The position numbers were made by a program, and so were the translations under genes. From Adiantum capillus-veneris (lineage: Eukaryota > Streptophyta > Polypodiopsida > Polypodiales > Pteridaceae): a stretch of DNA of 64,000 bases. Positions within the stretch are counted from its first letter, which is position 1. Each line of letters starts with the position of its first letter. The notes under the pieces are model-generated. The model saw only the letters and a list, made by a program, of their open reading frames with translations, was not told the DNA's origin and did no database searches. Below are positions 1-11,984 of this stretch, in pieces. The stretch is taken from NCBI GenBank assembly GCA_014529385.2, contig CM043944.1, positions 58,704,268 to 58,768,267 of the forward strand, written 5' to 3'.

Positions 1-915
1 TCTCAAAGTGAGACTCTTTACAACATAAAGAAGCTGGATGGCACAAACTTTCCATTCTGGAAGAAGCAGATTTGCCAGGTTTTGGTGCAGAAAAAACAAG
101 TGAAGCCACTGAAGCTCAAAGGGGAGAGACCAGAAGGTATGGCTGAAGATGAGTGGGAAGAGCTTGACGAGTTAGCTTGTTCCACAATCATGCTGACACT
201 GGCAGAAAATGTTTACTTCAACGTAGCAGAAGAGACTACAACGTATGGCGTATGGCAAAAGCTATGTGGTATGTACGAGAAACAAAGTGCTGCTTCTCAG
301 ATTTACTGGCTCAATAAATTGGTGGATTTGAAGATGAAGGAAGGGACAGCCATGTCAAATCATCTGAATGAATTTCACACAATTTTCAGCCAGTTAACAG
401 CACAGGAGATAGTCTTTCCAGATTCAGTGAAGGCTATGTTTCTCTTAATCACTTTGCCAGACAGTTGGGATACTTTTCGTACAGCGTTAAGTAATTCTGT
501 CGCGCCAGAAGGTCTTACAAGTGCCAATGTAGAAGGCAGCTTGCTCACAGAGGAAGTGAACAGGAAGAACATTGACAAAAGCAAAGGCAATAGTGCTTTG
601 GTCGTTCGAGGGAAACAACAGTTTAAAGAGAAGAAGGGTAAGAAGGCACAAAATCGAAGTAAGTCTCGTGATTCGAAGTCAAAGGATGACATAGAATGCT
701 ACCATTGTGGCAAGAAGGGTCACATGAAGCGAGACTGTACGAAGTGGAAACAAGAAAAAGGAAAAACAAAGAGTTCTGAGCAAGATGAAAAGAAGAGTTC
801 AGTGAAAATTGAAGAGGTGAATGTCACAGGATCTGGTTCAGACAGTGATTCTGGTATAGCAGCTGGTGACATCTTCCTTACAAGCAATCTTGATTCTGTT
901 TTCTTGACTGCATAG
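1..915 (+). pseudogene. Ty1/copia gag (5' end outside window)
   Basis: Structural gag protein of a plant copia retrotransposon (Tork/TNT1-like by overall pattern), which would form the cytoplasmic virus-like particle. The frame is open from base 1, so the true start lies upstream. The first residues (KKLDGTNFPFWKKQI) are the usual copia gag opening, followed by the gag polyprotein domain (about bases 150-560). A basic linker leads to one CCHC zinc knuckle, CYHCGKKGHMKRDC, at about 694-738, then an acidic Ser-rich tail. The frame stops at TAG 913-915 and the same frame continues directly into pol. It may be a decay mutation or a readthrough junction. Elements of this type usually have one continuous gag-pol frame, so decay is more likely. 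Confidence 0.93.
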
Positions 916-3900
916 GATGAACATGCTATGAGTGATTGGATTATCGACTCAGGGGCATCTTTACATGTCTCTCCGTACAAAGAGTGGTTTACATCATATG
1001 TGGCTACTAAAGATTATGTCAGACTTGGCAATGAGAAGTTTTGTGACATACTTGGAGTGGGAGATGTGCAGTTGAAGTTTCAGAATGGCTCTTCTTTATG
1101 GCTCAAGAATGTCAGACATGTTCCAGCAATCCGAAAGAGCTTGATTAGTACAGGGAAGTTGGATGATGCGGGTTATGTGAAAGTTTTTGGGAACAGCGCT
1201 TGGAAGATCTCCAAAGGTTCGATGACTGTAGCACATGGCAGCAAGTCAGGAACTTTGTACACTTTACATGTTTCAGAGGTTAAAAACCATGTAATTAATG
1301 TGATTGAGCAGCCAAGTGTGTCACTGTGGCATCGTAGGTTGGGACATATGTCAAAAAGAGGAATGGAAATACTTTCTCATTATGGTTATTTGCCTGGCTT
1401 TTCATTTCAAGATTTTGAGTTTTGTGAGCATTGTGTTTATGGTAAGCAAACACAGGAACCGCACAGATCAAAGAGGAATCGTAGGGACGAACGGTTAGCT
1501 CTTGTACATAGTGATCTATGCGGACCAATGCCTAGTTTGTCACTAGGGGGAGCAACGTACTTTTGTACATTCATAGATGACTATTCTCGCAAAGTATGGG
1601 TTTACTTCTTGAAGCACAAGGATGAGGTGCTCAAGGTCTTTAAGACATTCTTGCAGCTGGTGGAGAATCAGAGTGGTCAGAAGCTGAAGTGCTTGAGAAC
1701 TGACAATGGTGGAGAGTACGTTTCCAAATCTTTTCAAGACTTTTGTGAAGCAAAAGGGATTAAGCGGCAACTTACTGCACCATATAATCCTTCACAGAAT
1801 GGGGTTGCAGAACGTATGAATAGGACCATACAAGAGAAGTTCAGAAGCATGTTGTCAAATGCTGAGTTGCCTGATGGATTTTGGGCGGAAGCAGTGGCTA
1901 TAGCAGTCCATTTGATCAACAGGTCTCCTAGTAGGGTTTTGGATAAGAGTGCAGTGGCCGAGATGCTATGGACAGGCAAGGCACCTTCGTATAAGCATCT
2001 CAGAGTCTTTGGTTGTGAAGCTTATAGCCATATTCCTAAGGAGTTCAGAAATAAGTTAGAACCAAAGAGCAAGAAGTGTATATTTCTTGGCTACGGAGAA
2101 TCGGGCGAGATGGGTTACCGGCTTTGGGATCCTGAGTCCAGAAAGCTTATTCGTAGCAATGATGTGCATTTCAATGAATCCAAGTTTCACGCTAAGCCAG
2201 AGAAGACAGAGGAGATCAGAAGAGTTGTCTTCAGGGAAGATGGACCTAGTGCTAGCACATCAAGACAGCATGGTCAGGCTCAGGAACAGCCTATTGTGGC
2301 TAGAGAGGCAGAATCAGTTGTGGTGAGACGTTCTGAGCGTGTCTCCAAACCACCTGATCGTTATGTGCCATCTCTAAATTATGTCATGCTCACAGATTGC
2401 GGAGAACCATCTTGTTACAAGGAAGCATTACAAGTGGTTGACTCGAAAAAATGGCAGTTGGCCATGTAGTCAGAGATGACAGCTCTGCATAAAAACCAGA
2501 CATGGCAGTTGGTTAAATTACCACAGGGCAAAAAGGCTCTACCTTGTAAATGGGTTTACAGGTATAAGATCACCGCTCATGATAGTCAGCCAAAGTACAA
2601 AGCAAGGCTTGTTGCCAAGGGCTTTAAGCAAGAACAAGGCATTGACTTTGATGAAGTCTTCTCTCCAGTGGTCAAGATGACTACATTGAGATGCTTTCTT
2701 GCATTGGTTGCTATATTGGATTTGGTGTTGCACCAAATGGATGTCAAGACAGCGTTCTTGCATGGTGATTTAGATGTGGAAATTTACATGCAGTAGCCAG
2801 AAGGGTTTGTTGAGAAAGGCATGGAACATTTGGTATGCCAGTTGTGAAAGAGTCTTTATGGCTTAAAACAATCACCGAGGGCATGGTACCATAAGTTCCA
2901 CCAGTTTATGCTTTCTCAAGGCTACAAACGTAGTGAGTTCGATCACTGTCTATATACAAAGAAGGCTAAGGATGGCAGTTGGCTGATCCTTATTTTGTAT
3001 GTGGATGACATGTTGATTGCTGGCAAACACTTGGAAGAAATTTCAGCTTTGAAGTCAAAGATGGCAAAATCGTTTGACATGAAAGACATGGGTGAGGCAA
3101 GTCATATACTTGGTATGCGCATTGAGAGAGACAGATCAAAGAATTTGATTTGGTTATCTCAAACAGAGTATATTGACAAGGTTTTGCAACATTTCAATAT
3201 GGAGAAGGGAAAGGCATTGAGTGTTCCATTGCCACCATATGTGAAACTTAGCAAACAAGATTGTCCAGTGTCTGAGGAAGAAAAGGCTGAAATGGATAAG
3301 ATTCCATATGCGTCTGCAGTGGGTAGTTTGATGTATGCAATGATTGCTACACGTCCGGATATTGCATTTGCAGTGGGAGTGGTTAGCAGATATATGTCAA
3401 ATCCCGGCAAGAAACATTGGGAGGCAGTGAAAGGTATCATGAGATACTTAAAACATACAAAGAGTATGCGCATATGCTATGGTAGTCAGGATTTGAGTGT
3501 CAGAGGATACACTGACTCAGATTATGCAGGAGACTTGGATAAGAGGAGATCTACATCAGGCTATGTCTTTACATTGGCTGGAGGTGCCATATCATGGCGA
3601 TCTCGATTACAAGATTGTGTTACGCAATCTACTACAGAAGCTGAGTATGTTGCAGCAAATGAGGCATGCAAAGAAGCTATTTGGCTTGGTAGATTGGTTG
3701 CAGACTTGGAAATCAAAGTAGATATGCCAGAGTTATATTGTGATAGTCAAAGTGCTATACAATTGGCAAAGAATCCAGTGTTCCATTCGAAGACTAAGCA
3801 TATTGATGTCAAATATCACTTCATTAGGGAAGTACTTGAAGACAAGTAGATACAACTGCTGAAGATCCACACCAAGGACAATCCTGCTGATCTACTCACA

Positions 3901-3957
3901 AAGGGACTTCCAGGAGAGGGCTTTGTGCATTGTCGTGAGTTATTGGGCATTGGATAG
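916..3957 (+). pseudogene. Ty1/copia pol: protease, integrase, RT, RNase H
   Basis: Polyprotein that would process, reverse-transcribe and integrate the element. Domains in order: protease (DSGAS near 946), GAG-pre-integrase region (about 1320-1460, with CEHC), and integrase core with DDE residues in HSDLCG (~1510), RTDNGGEY (~1700) and NGVAERMN (~1800). RT follows (HQMDVKTAFLHG ~2730; catalytic YVDD ~2998), then RNase H (GYTDSDYAGD ~3505; YCDSQSAIQLAKNP ~3740). The whole region stays in one frame but is cut by TAG 2467, TAG 2794, TGA 2845 and TAG 3847. Homology continues through each stop to TAG 3955. Protease-integrase-RT order defines copia. No indels were seen, so this looks like a recent but dead copy. 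Confidence 0.93.
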
Positions 3958-4030
3958 ATGGCAGCCATGTAAATCTTTGTACATTTATGTTCATAGATTT
4001 ACAGTTACTTAAAGTGCCACATTGGACTTT

Positions 4031-4040
4031 AAGTGGGAGG
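4031..4040 (+). other. Polypurine tract of the copia element
   Basis: AAGTGGGAGG lies immediately before the LTR-like TGTTGGGATT. It is the expected plus-strand primer position, about 75 bases after the end of pol. Confidence 0.75.
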
Positions 4041-4041
4041 T

Positions 4042-4260
4042 TGTTGGGATTAAAGCCCAAGTGGCCTCTTATGCGGATATGGCCGGCCGCCCGCCTAACT
4101 CACTCACCTCTAACTCTTTGTATATACTCACATATACTTTGTGAATACTAAGGAATTGGGAGATAACCCTTCTAACAGTTCTTTGCGTACTGTACTGTGT
4201 AAGATCACTGTGTGTGTGTGTGAGAGAGTCGACCCACGCTCCGCTCAGCGACTTCAATAA
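4042..4260 (+). repeat. 3' LTR of the copia element (right end uncertain)
   Basis: Starts with TGTTGGGATTAAAGCCC straight after the polypurine tract. TATA-like sequence (GTATATACTCACATATAC) lies at about 4120. The 5' LTR is outside the window, so the right end cannot be set by comparison. It may extend into the (GT)n/(GA)n tract or stop before it. Confidence 0.6.
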
Positions 4261-4440
4261 TGAGCGCTGTCTTGCAATGAGAGAAAGTGAGAGTTAGTTA
4301 GAGAGAGAGAGAGAGGGTAAGTTAGTTTAGAGACAGAGAGGGGGGAGGGTGTGTGTGTGTGTGTTAATAGGACAGAGAGAGCAAGAGAGGCTGGGAGAAG
4401 TAGAGAGAGATTTATTGTGTGTGTGTGAGTGTGGGGTGTG
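4210..4440. repeat. (GT)n / (GA)n low-complexity tract
   Basis: Blocks of GTGTGTGT and GAGAGAGA alternate, with runs at 4210-4225, 4300-4318, 4350-4364 and 4416-4432. Coding-looking frames here are simple repeats. Confidence 0.85.
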
Positions 4441-4449
4441 TTCATGTGC

Positions 4450-6077
4450 CACGAAGCACGAGAGCGATGGCAGCATAAGAAAATCATGAAGAATTTTATT
4501 TTAGCGTCGTAGGAGACTATCCCAGGAGTCCATAAAGACATATGAAACGAGGAATTTTTATGCACCCCAAGGCACAATATTGAAGCGCGAAAATTATATT
4601 TTCTTATTGTCTGATTTTCAATCATCCAAAATTGCCAAAATTAGGCCAAAAATTAGTCGAAAACGCTAAAATTCACCCAAAAATCAAAGAAATCACCAAG
4701 AAAGTCCATAAAAACTCCCAAGAAATTATACAATCCTTAGAAAATCATTGACAATCACAAAACTGAACATTTTCCACACGCATAAGCACACCAAAAATAA
4801 CAAATTTTACCAAAAACACCAAATTCAACAAAATCGTCAACCCGACCCCTTGAAACTAGTAAAACGCTCAAAATGTTGCAAACAAAAGCCCAAATGCGGT
4901 CAAAATCAAACCAGAAACACACATTCATGACAGCTTGTAAAGATCTCAAGATATCAAATTTTATGGAATTAACCAAAAATTTGTAAAAAATACCCAAAAA
5001 TTTGTTGAAGATTCTCCACACATAGGGGATGAGTGCAGCCAAGTAAAATCACAAAAATCACATCAATTCAATTGCAAAACAATTTCATCAATAAAATCAA
5101 GACTAAGCAATTAAATCGGCAAAATTAGGTCAAAATTTGACGCAATTGAAGTGTGTAAATCCCTGTTTTGAGCTCAAAAACGCAGCAATCAACCATTACA
5201 CACATCAAACATGGAATCAAGAATTGAATTAATCATGAACATTAAACACTTTTAGGCACACACACACCAATAATTGGTAGTTTTTGTCAATCTTTAGGTG
5301 TGCACACAAAAGGATAAATCTTGTCAAAAATGCAATGTGATTTCACAAATCATTAGTTGGGCATGACCACAACACAAATCAATCATCACAATTGAAAAAT
5401 AATTAAGCACGCATTGAGTTTTAGGTGCACAAAGAAGGGCAGAATAGTGCACACACACACCTAAAATTAGGCATACACGCACTTAATTAGAATGCACACA
5501 GACTTGATTTTAGTGCATACACACTTTCAATTGACCATGCAAGCATGCAATTAACTCAATCAGGCACACAATTAGAAATATACAATCACCAATCAACAAT
5601 TGAACTTGTCAAATTCATACGCCACCAAATCTGGAAAATTTTGGCATTATGACGGCATGAAAACGAACAATCCAAAACTTTCATAGCATCATAGCATTAA
5701 CATTGCATTGCAATAACATAGCATCAAAATTACATTGCATCATGATGGGATCTCTACACAATTCTACACATCTTTAGATTCTAGGGAGGTTGAGAATACC
5801 ACCTTGATTACCTTTCCATTGAAGATCGATTGACGGTTGAATGCTCCAGTCCTTCGTAGCAAATAAGTTAGCAAAAATTAGTCAAACTAGCAAGGGGTTA
5901 GTGTGAAATTAGAGTGTGTAAACACACAATTGACAAGATACAGTGACACATTAGGGAATTATGAACACATTGCTTCATGCACACACATCCAAAATCCACA
6001 AAAACATAAACACACAAGTGAAAGTAGTGAAGAAACACATTCAATTATGCCACAATTACACTAGCGTAGGCCATCGT
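4450..6077 (-). other. AT-rich non-coding stretch, probable leader of a minus-strand LTR element
   Basis: No coding frame of note. The sequence is A-rich with many short CACACA and CAATT motifs. It lies directly downstream, in minus orientation, of the primer-binding site at 6078-6095. The parsimonious reading is an untranslated leader whose coding part has been lost or cut off by the copia element. Confidence 0.4.
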
Positions 6078-6095
6078 CCCCGGCAACGGTGCCCA
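6078..6095 (-). other. Primer-binding site, tRNA-Asp type
   Basis: On the minus strand the sequence is TGGGCACCGTTGCCGGGG. Twelve bases (CCGTTGCCGGGG) match the plant tRNA-Asp 3' end complement used by many gypsy elements. It sits one base from a TGTTGGGGG LTR end. Confidence 0.65.
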
Positions 6096-6096
6096 A

Positions 6097-7130
6097 TGTT
6101 GGGGGTTCTATCGTTGCATAGCTCCAATGACCAACAAAATTATCAATTTGGAGGGATGAACTACCCTGCTAGGGCATGGAAACGCTCACACGATTAGTGA
6201 GATAATCATGGAAATAGGAATGGTTGACTCTACGAGGTGAGCTTCTCGGCCTATGGAGGAGCTAAGCCACAATGATGGGCAATCTCTACATCCACTTCTC
6301 TTCACCTCTAATCAACCCAATCACACACACTAACAATTGCAAGACACACACAACACTAATCCTATCATGCAACACACTAATCGCAAGCACACACAGATAG
6401 ATCTATGGAGCACCACCCTCCAATCAAACCTACATTCACACACAAGCAAGAGAGGGCAATCACACAATATTAGAGAGGGATTAACCACTAACTAGTTACG
6501 ATTTAGCTAATCAAAGCATCATTAGCAATCACAAAAAGCATGAGAGAGGCATAGTGAAAGAGAATTAAGCCTTGATTAGTGTTAACCAAGTCACATGAGG
6601 AAGGAGAAGCTCAAGGACTCCATATCCATGCACCTCAAGAGCCCTCACTAAAGAGTGCTCTCAACCCTAATTTCCTTTACACACTACCTTATATACCTAG
6701 GGTAAAAATATGCAATTTTTGGGCGCCCAAGGCCTTTAGGGCTCCACCGCTTACTGAATTTGCTACCTAGGCACACTAACTCACCAGTTCTTTACAACTT
6801 GGAACTCCCATTGTGCCCATAACACATTAAAATATTACAATGGCTTGAAATAAATCAAAAATTTACAATATAGGATCATTTTGAGAAAATGTGGAAAATG
6901 TGTAACTTTGATGTGTATCCGTATGTCTTTGATCTTTAGCAACTCTTGTTACCAAACGTTGACTCAGTTAACCGAGTGCTATATTATGGCCTCCATATGG
7001 CAACTAGCTTTTGGTTCCTCTTATCTTGTCGCTTTTTTAATGTTCAAGTACCACACACCAAGCAATGCATGAGTGCTATATTACAGCCTCCATATAAAAA
7101 CCTAACTTTGGTTCACAAGAGCTGGTGCAT
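6097..7130 (-). repeat. LTR of a minus-strand gypsy-type element (right end uncertain)
   Basis: The boundary at 6097 is set by the adjacent primer-binding site. A minus-strand TATA box (TATATAAGG, about 6690-6698) fits a U3 promoter in this orientation. No second LTR copy was found in the window, so the right end and any target duplication are unknown. Confidence 0.45.
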
Positions 7131-7154
7131 GTGCATGGGTTTATCCAAGGTCAC

Positions 7155-7410
7155 AAGGTGAGAATCTCGGTAGACAATGATGCTTTTCACAATTTCATTG
7201 ATTATAGATTAGTGAAACAGCTTGGTGTTACAAGATAGCTATGATTAACGGCCATGATGCCGAGTTGTGGGATACCGTTGGAGATTAAAGGGTATCATAC
7301 ATCCTTGAACTTTCACTTGAACTTTCAAGTCATTAACGTGAATTGAGAAGATGTGGTACTAAGTTGTGGGTGGATATATGGTTAGGGTCCTCATTCAAGC
7401 ATAACTATGA
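7155..7410 (+). pseudogene. Decayed gypsy aspartic protease
   Basis: Translation gives VRISVDNDAFHNFIDYRLVK, a retropepsin active-site region with D-N-D where a D-[ST]-G or D-N-G would be expected. About 60 codons later comes a flap/end motif resembling DVVLxxGWIYGLGPHS. Several stops and a frame change interrupt it. Together with the RT 300 bases downstream on the same strand, it is the remnant of a chromovirus-like gypsy pol. Confidence 0.6.
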
Positions 7411-7709
7411 GTATAATAGTTAAATGTTTGAATCCAATGGCATGCATCTCCTACTCTAGGGGGAAGAATATATTCCTTCCTCTCCACTTATATGGACAAT
7501 AAAGCTTATGAAGCTCTTCTCTCAAGATGATACACAATAACTCTTTCTGTGTTACTCACTGTGGCACTTTTTGTCAAATGTCGATAATGGTATTGATTAA
7601 CAATTCCTCAATGTCGTATTCTTCTCTCTCTTCTCATCAACCTATGGAAACCTCTCTATCAAAAAAACAAGAAACTTTTGAAATTAAATTAATATAATTA
7701 TTGATGTAA

Positions 7710-8530
7710 TATAAGGATGTGTTTCTAGAGGATTTACCACCAGGGTTACCACCAACATGTTCTATGAAACACGACATAGAGGTTCCAAGTAGTAAGTCCA
7801 TTAGTAAACCACCTTATAGATTGAGTAAATATATAGCTATTGAGGTGGAACATCACCTTATTGACTAACTGAATAGAGGGTGCATTCAAACTAGTTCTTC
7901 ACCATGCACCTCTCCCATATAAACCACCTTATAGATTGAGTAAATTTATAGCTATTGAGGTGGAACATCACCTTATTGACTAACTGAATAGTGAGTGCAT
8001 TCAAACTAGTTCTTCACCATGAACCTCTCCCATCTTACTGGTAAGAAAAAGGATGGTAGTATATACATGTGCATAGATTATCATGGCATGAACATAGTTA
8101 TTGTTAAGAACAAGTATCTGTTTTCTAGAGTGGATAAATTATTTGATAAAATCACCCATGTTTGTGTCTTTGCAAAGATAGATTTGTGATCAAGGTGTCA
8201 TCAAGTATGCATTAGGCTTTTTAATATACCCAAAAATACTTTTCAAGCAAGGTTTGGACACTATAAGCTTTTGATTATGCCCTTCAGGTTGACCAATGTG
8301 CCACCTACTTTCATGATGCTTATGGACGATTTTTTGAAACCATATCTGGGAAATTTAATGATCATTTTACTCGATGACATCCTTGTGTCTAGCGCCTCTA
8401 AGGAAGAGCACTTACCGCATTTGAATCAAGTGTAGAAATTAACATGGAAAAAAAAGTTATATCAAAGGAATACAAGTACGACTTTCCCAAAAATGAGATT
8501 CACTATTTGGGGCGTGTAATTTTGGATGTC
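7710..8530 (+). pseudogene. Decayed Ty3/gypsy reverse transcriptase
   Basis: Visible RT blocks, in order: PPYRLS...EVEHHLID (7810-7860), KKKDGSIYMCIDYHGMN (about 8045-8095), a degraded AKIDL..SRCHQ, then FQARFGHYKLLIMPFRLTNV, and the catalytic block ILLDDILVSS (about 8365-8395). The thumb KEEHLPHLNQV (8404-8435) and YDFPKNEIHYLGRVI (to ~8525) follow. The order and motifs are those of gypsy RT. Stops, a frameshift and the 115-bp internal duplication make it non-functional. No RNase H or integrase could be followed downstream. Confidence 0.75.
7806..8035 (+). repeat. 115-bp tandem duplication inside the RT relic
   Basis: Copies 7806-7920 and 7921-8035 both start AAACCACCTTATAGATTGAG and differ at only a few bases. 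The duplicated segment encodes the RT N-terminal block, so it arose after the coding sequence existed. Confidence 0.9.
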
Positions 8531-8534
8531 GTTC

Positions 8535-10115
8535 TTCTTCATATAACACCATTCTAGATAAACTGGTTAAACCAACTATGGGTTGTGCACAAAGATTTCC
8601 AACAGCTCATTTTATAAAAAATTTAGTCTTTAGTTCATGTACAGTAGTAAGTGGAAGAAGTATAGTATCTCCAAGATAGAGGGTGTTCAAAAAACACCAT
8701 TTTGGTCGCACTATGAGTTGTCAACATCATTTTGGTAGTTTTCATCACCTCAAATAAAACAAGTAATAAGAAGAAAATGATGGGAGCATCAAAAAAATCA
8801 TATTATGAATGATACTTAAGTGAGAGATGTGTCCTCACATAGGATTCACTTCATCAATCCAAAATTTAACCATTTTTGGAAGCTATTTCTTAATTGAGAA
8901 TTTTTCTTTCGTTTGAAAGAAGTTGGTATCTTATCATATCATTGCTCGGCTTTGAATGATCTAGTTGGTGTAATATGAGAAGAAAATATTCTAGTTTATG
9001 ACATTATAATAGCAAAAAAAAAATTCAAAACACGCCCAAGAATGACATCAAAAAATCAATAACAGAAGACTTAGTATCTTTGAGGTCATAGGATACCCTC
9101 TAGTGAGTTCTCAGTAAAGCACGTTTTTCTCTTATGGACTCAAGCTCATAGGGTTATGATACCATATGGTGTGGATATATTGTCTTCCTATGGACCTAGG
9201 ATCATAGGGGTGTTTGATTCCAAATGACGCGAATTCTTTGTAAGACTCTCAATTATTTTTATGTTCCTTTAAAGGCTACAATATAATTCTCCTTTACCTC
9301 TCTCAATACATGGAGCCTAAGTGTGGCCTAAGAGAGTTATTCCTTTCTTTCTAGTTTGCAATTGAGAGGCTTGTGATTTTCATTAGGTAGAGTATAGCCT
9401 CCCATGATATTAAGGCTAAAGGGTTCTAATTCCAAGCCACACAAGGTGAGTCTTACCATACACCGAGCAGAATTTACCAAGCGAAAGGAAAAACTGAGCG
9501 AGACCTCAAGTGCCCTTGACAAGATCTAATCATCCTCTCCTATCCACGAAAGGCTATTAATCAAGAGCTTGAAATGAAGTGGTTATAGAGAAGACATATA
9601 AGCACGATATCTAAATGTTGCTTTGTTTTATGCTTGAAACGTCTTTGTGATGACGCAGCATACATTCGGATAGAGTACAAAAAGAGAGAAAAAAGGAGTC
9701 CTATTGAGAACCATGACATGAGAAGTGGAATGAATCCCTCTTGTTTGGCGCTCTACTCTATGTTACAGCACTAACATGGCATACTTTTGAACAGATTACA
9801 AGAAGAGGGAATAGACAAGTCATGTTGATGATCAAGAGAGTGGGGGGGGGCAATCATTTTTAATCCAAAATTGGCATGAATCTTTAAGGATGCCCATTGA
9901 AGTGAAAGGAGATACTAACTCACAGTCGTAGCCTAGAAACAAAGAAGGACAAGGATCACAGAGTAGGGAGATACCAATGCCCTCTATTTAGAGGCAAAAG
10001 GACAAGGCATGTTGTTGCGTAGGTCTTTCAAAAGGAAAGATGAGGGAAGGTGGAGAAATATTTCTTGCATGGTGGACCATGGTTAACCTACTACAACAAA
10101 GACTTCGGTGATAAC
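8535..10115. other. Non-coding stretch without recognisable features
   Basis: No supported gene. Scattered CCTATGGxCCTAGG / CATAGGG motifs near 9085-9215 resemble the array at 15.5-16.65 kb. A G10 run lies near 9841-9850. Confidence 0.5.
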
Positions 10116-10116
10116 C

Positions 10117-10117
<1 letters not shown>

Positions 10118-10163
<46 letters not shown>
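10118..10163. repeat. (CT)n microsatellite
   Basis: About 23 uninterrupted CT units. Confidence 0.95.
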
Positions 10164-10164
<1 letters not shown>

Positions 10165-10254
10165 ACATCAAAATTGAGGAGGGGATTGCTTATCACAGGA
10201 TGTTGGGTTGTGGGTAGGAACAATCCCAAGTTTAGGTAAATCATGTACCTCATA

Positions 10255-10735
10255 GAAGTACATTTAATTATGGGAAAATTACCAAATTACCCTTCTAATT
10301 TGTGGAAATTCCCAAAAAACCCTTGTATCTGTTTTGGTTGGATTGCTCCAGATTTTCTAATCTTTATTCCTTTTTTACAATTGAGATCCGTTTTTGACTT
10401 AATAGCATGTAATTTGTCACAAATTACCTTGCAAAAAAGACGATTATGTCTAAAAATAATGAAGTAATTCATTTCCAAAGCCTCCACAACCAGCTCAAAT
10501 TGTAGTTTTAGCATCTTCTGTGATAGAGTCTCTTATGAAGAGCTACAAAAAGAATTACTTTTGGAGAAATTTACTCTCACAACGAGGGCTATTTTTGGAA
10601 TTTTGGAAGATTTGAAGGGCATTTGGGAATTTATGACAATATATCCGGGGTATTTTGGAAATTTTTGAAATTTGAGGGGTATTTTGGGAATTTCTACAAA
10701 TTAGAGGTTTTTGTAATTTCCCTTAAAAATATTGA
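10255..10735 (-). repeat. Dispersed AT-rich repeat, copy A
   Basis: In minus orientation this matches 11,985-12,280 in order: the TACCCCTCAAATTTC start, the GTAAATTTCTCC block, TTTTTGTAGCTCTTCA, GGAGATGAATT/GGAAATGAATT and the GTAATTTGTGACAAATTACA block. The shared end ACAATTGAGATCCG is also present. It has no coding capacity and carries imperfect inverted ends (GGGAAAATTACC/GGTAATTTTCCC type). It could be a non-autonomous element, but no target duplication was identified. Confidence 0.65.
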
Positions 10736-10869
10736 GTAGCTTCCAATCTGGGATGTATCGTAGAGGGGCGATGAGCGAGGAGGAAAGGAGAAGAAATGGG
10801 TGAGAGGGAGCGTGAAGGGGAGATGCTGCGAGGGCATAGGAGAGGGAGTTTATCGAAAAACCCATTCCG

Positions 10870-11155
10870 TTCTCAAAACCTCTCCGCACCAGTGCGGCTC
10901 GATTTTGAATAGGCAACCATGGTAGGCGCAATTACCACCTTTAACGAAAATGAATTTTCCTTCCTTACGGACTTCCTTCGCTTGGGAGAGTGCTCGAAAT
11001 GGTCCCACACCGGCGCGGCACACTTTCTGATAGGCAGCCATGGCATGCACAATTGCCACGCTTAAGAAAGATGAATTTTCCTTCCTTACAGACTCTCTTC
11101 TCATTCATGCTTGGGACATTGCTCGAAAAGGTCCCGTGCCGGTGCGGGACCATTT
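10870..11155. repeat. 121-bp tandem repeat with GCACCGGTGCGG-like palindrome
   Basis: Two units (AGGCAACCATGG at 10,911 and AGGCAGCCATGG at 11,032) and a partial third share CAATTNCCAC and GAATTTTCCTTCCTTAC. Each carries a variant of the palindrome GCACCGGTGCGG (10,887, ~11,007, ~11,135). Short frames across it are by-products of the repeat. Confidence 0.7.
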
Positions 11156-11159
11156 CAGA

Positions 11160-11984
11160 ACTATCCGAAGCGTGAATGAGAAGGAAGGATCAGAGCGACA
11201 GAATGCATGTGCAGGTGTGATCATAGTGAAGGTGTAGTAGGCAGGAGGCAGCAAGGAGCGGGCGGGGTGAGATGATGGCAACACAAAGCTTGCGTCCACA
11301 CACAGAGACTACCACCCCAGCTCGCCAGCTTTCAATCAGAGCCTGAGAAAGGCCCTTTCATGTACCAGTTGCTGTTTTCGTTCTTGAATGATGTGCAACC
11401 ACTGCACTGAAAGCATTTCAAATATTTGAAGCTTCAGTTGGAGCGGAGTTGGTCACAGTTCGACGACCTAAATTTCTTATTTTTCTTGTCTCTTTGATCC
11501 TTTCTTAGATCTCAAAGCTACTATACCCGGTGCTACAAGTGTTGTGGCCGCAAGTACTATATTGGCAATTGGTGCAGCTTTGCAGACATGAAGACGGACA
11601 TGATCACAAGGAAATAATTTGCGGCAATGAAAGGCCAAGTGATCAATTGCTACATTTAGCAAGCACCCTAGCGGCAGCATTCATGTCCTCCTTCGATGCT
11701 TCTCTCCACCATGCTCCTCCTTGATCGCACTACAATTTGATTGTGCATGCTCCAAGGCCAGCCCGTCACTAACCCACGACGTCATGTGGCCTCTATAGAG
11801 AGATCATGTTTATCAATTTCCACTTTAAGTTTGACGTCGTTGGTCATCGTGGAGAACTACCACTGCGTATATTCCCGGTCTCTACATTAATATCATCAGT
11901 GGTTCTCTTGTCAGTGGCCAAAGAGCCGACCTCATGAGCGGACAGACACACAGAATCGCTATTGCTTCTTCTCTTGCTTTTTTT
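11160..11984. other. Non-coding stretch
   Basis: No convincing gene. The short frames have no recognisable domain or codon pattern. Confidence 0.4.

Noticed and set aside
375-692. Antisense frames over the copia gag and pol
   Set aside because: They mirror the coding strand and show no domain.
913-3849. TAG used as a sense codon (alternative genetic code)
   Set aside because: TGA and TAA also interrupt the same ORFs, the elements are of land-plant type, and decay explains the pattern more simply.
11477-11724. Opposing short frames near 11.5-11.7 kb
   Set aside because: No start context, domain or repeat relation supports either.
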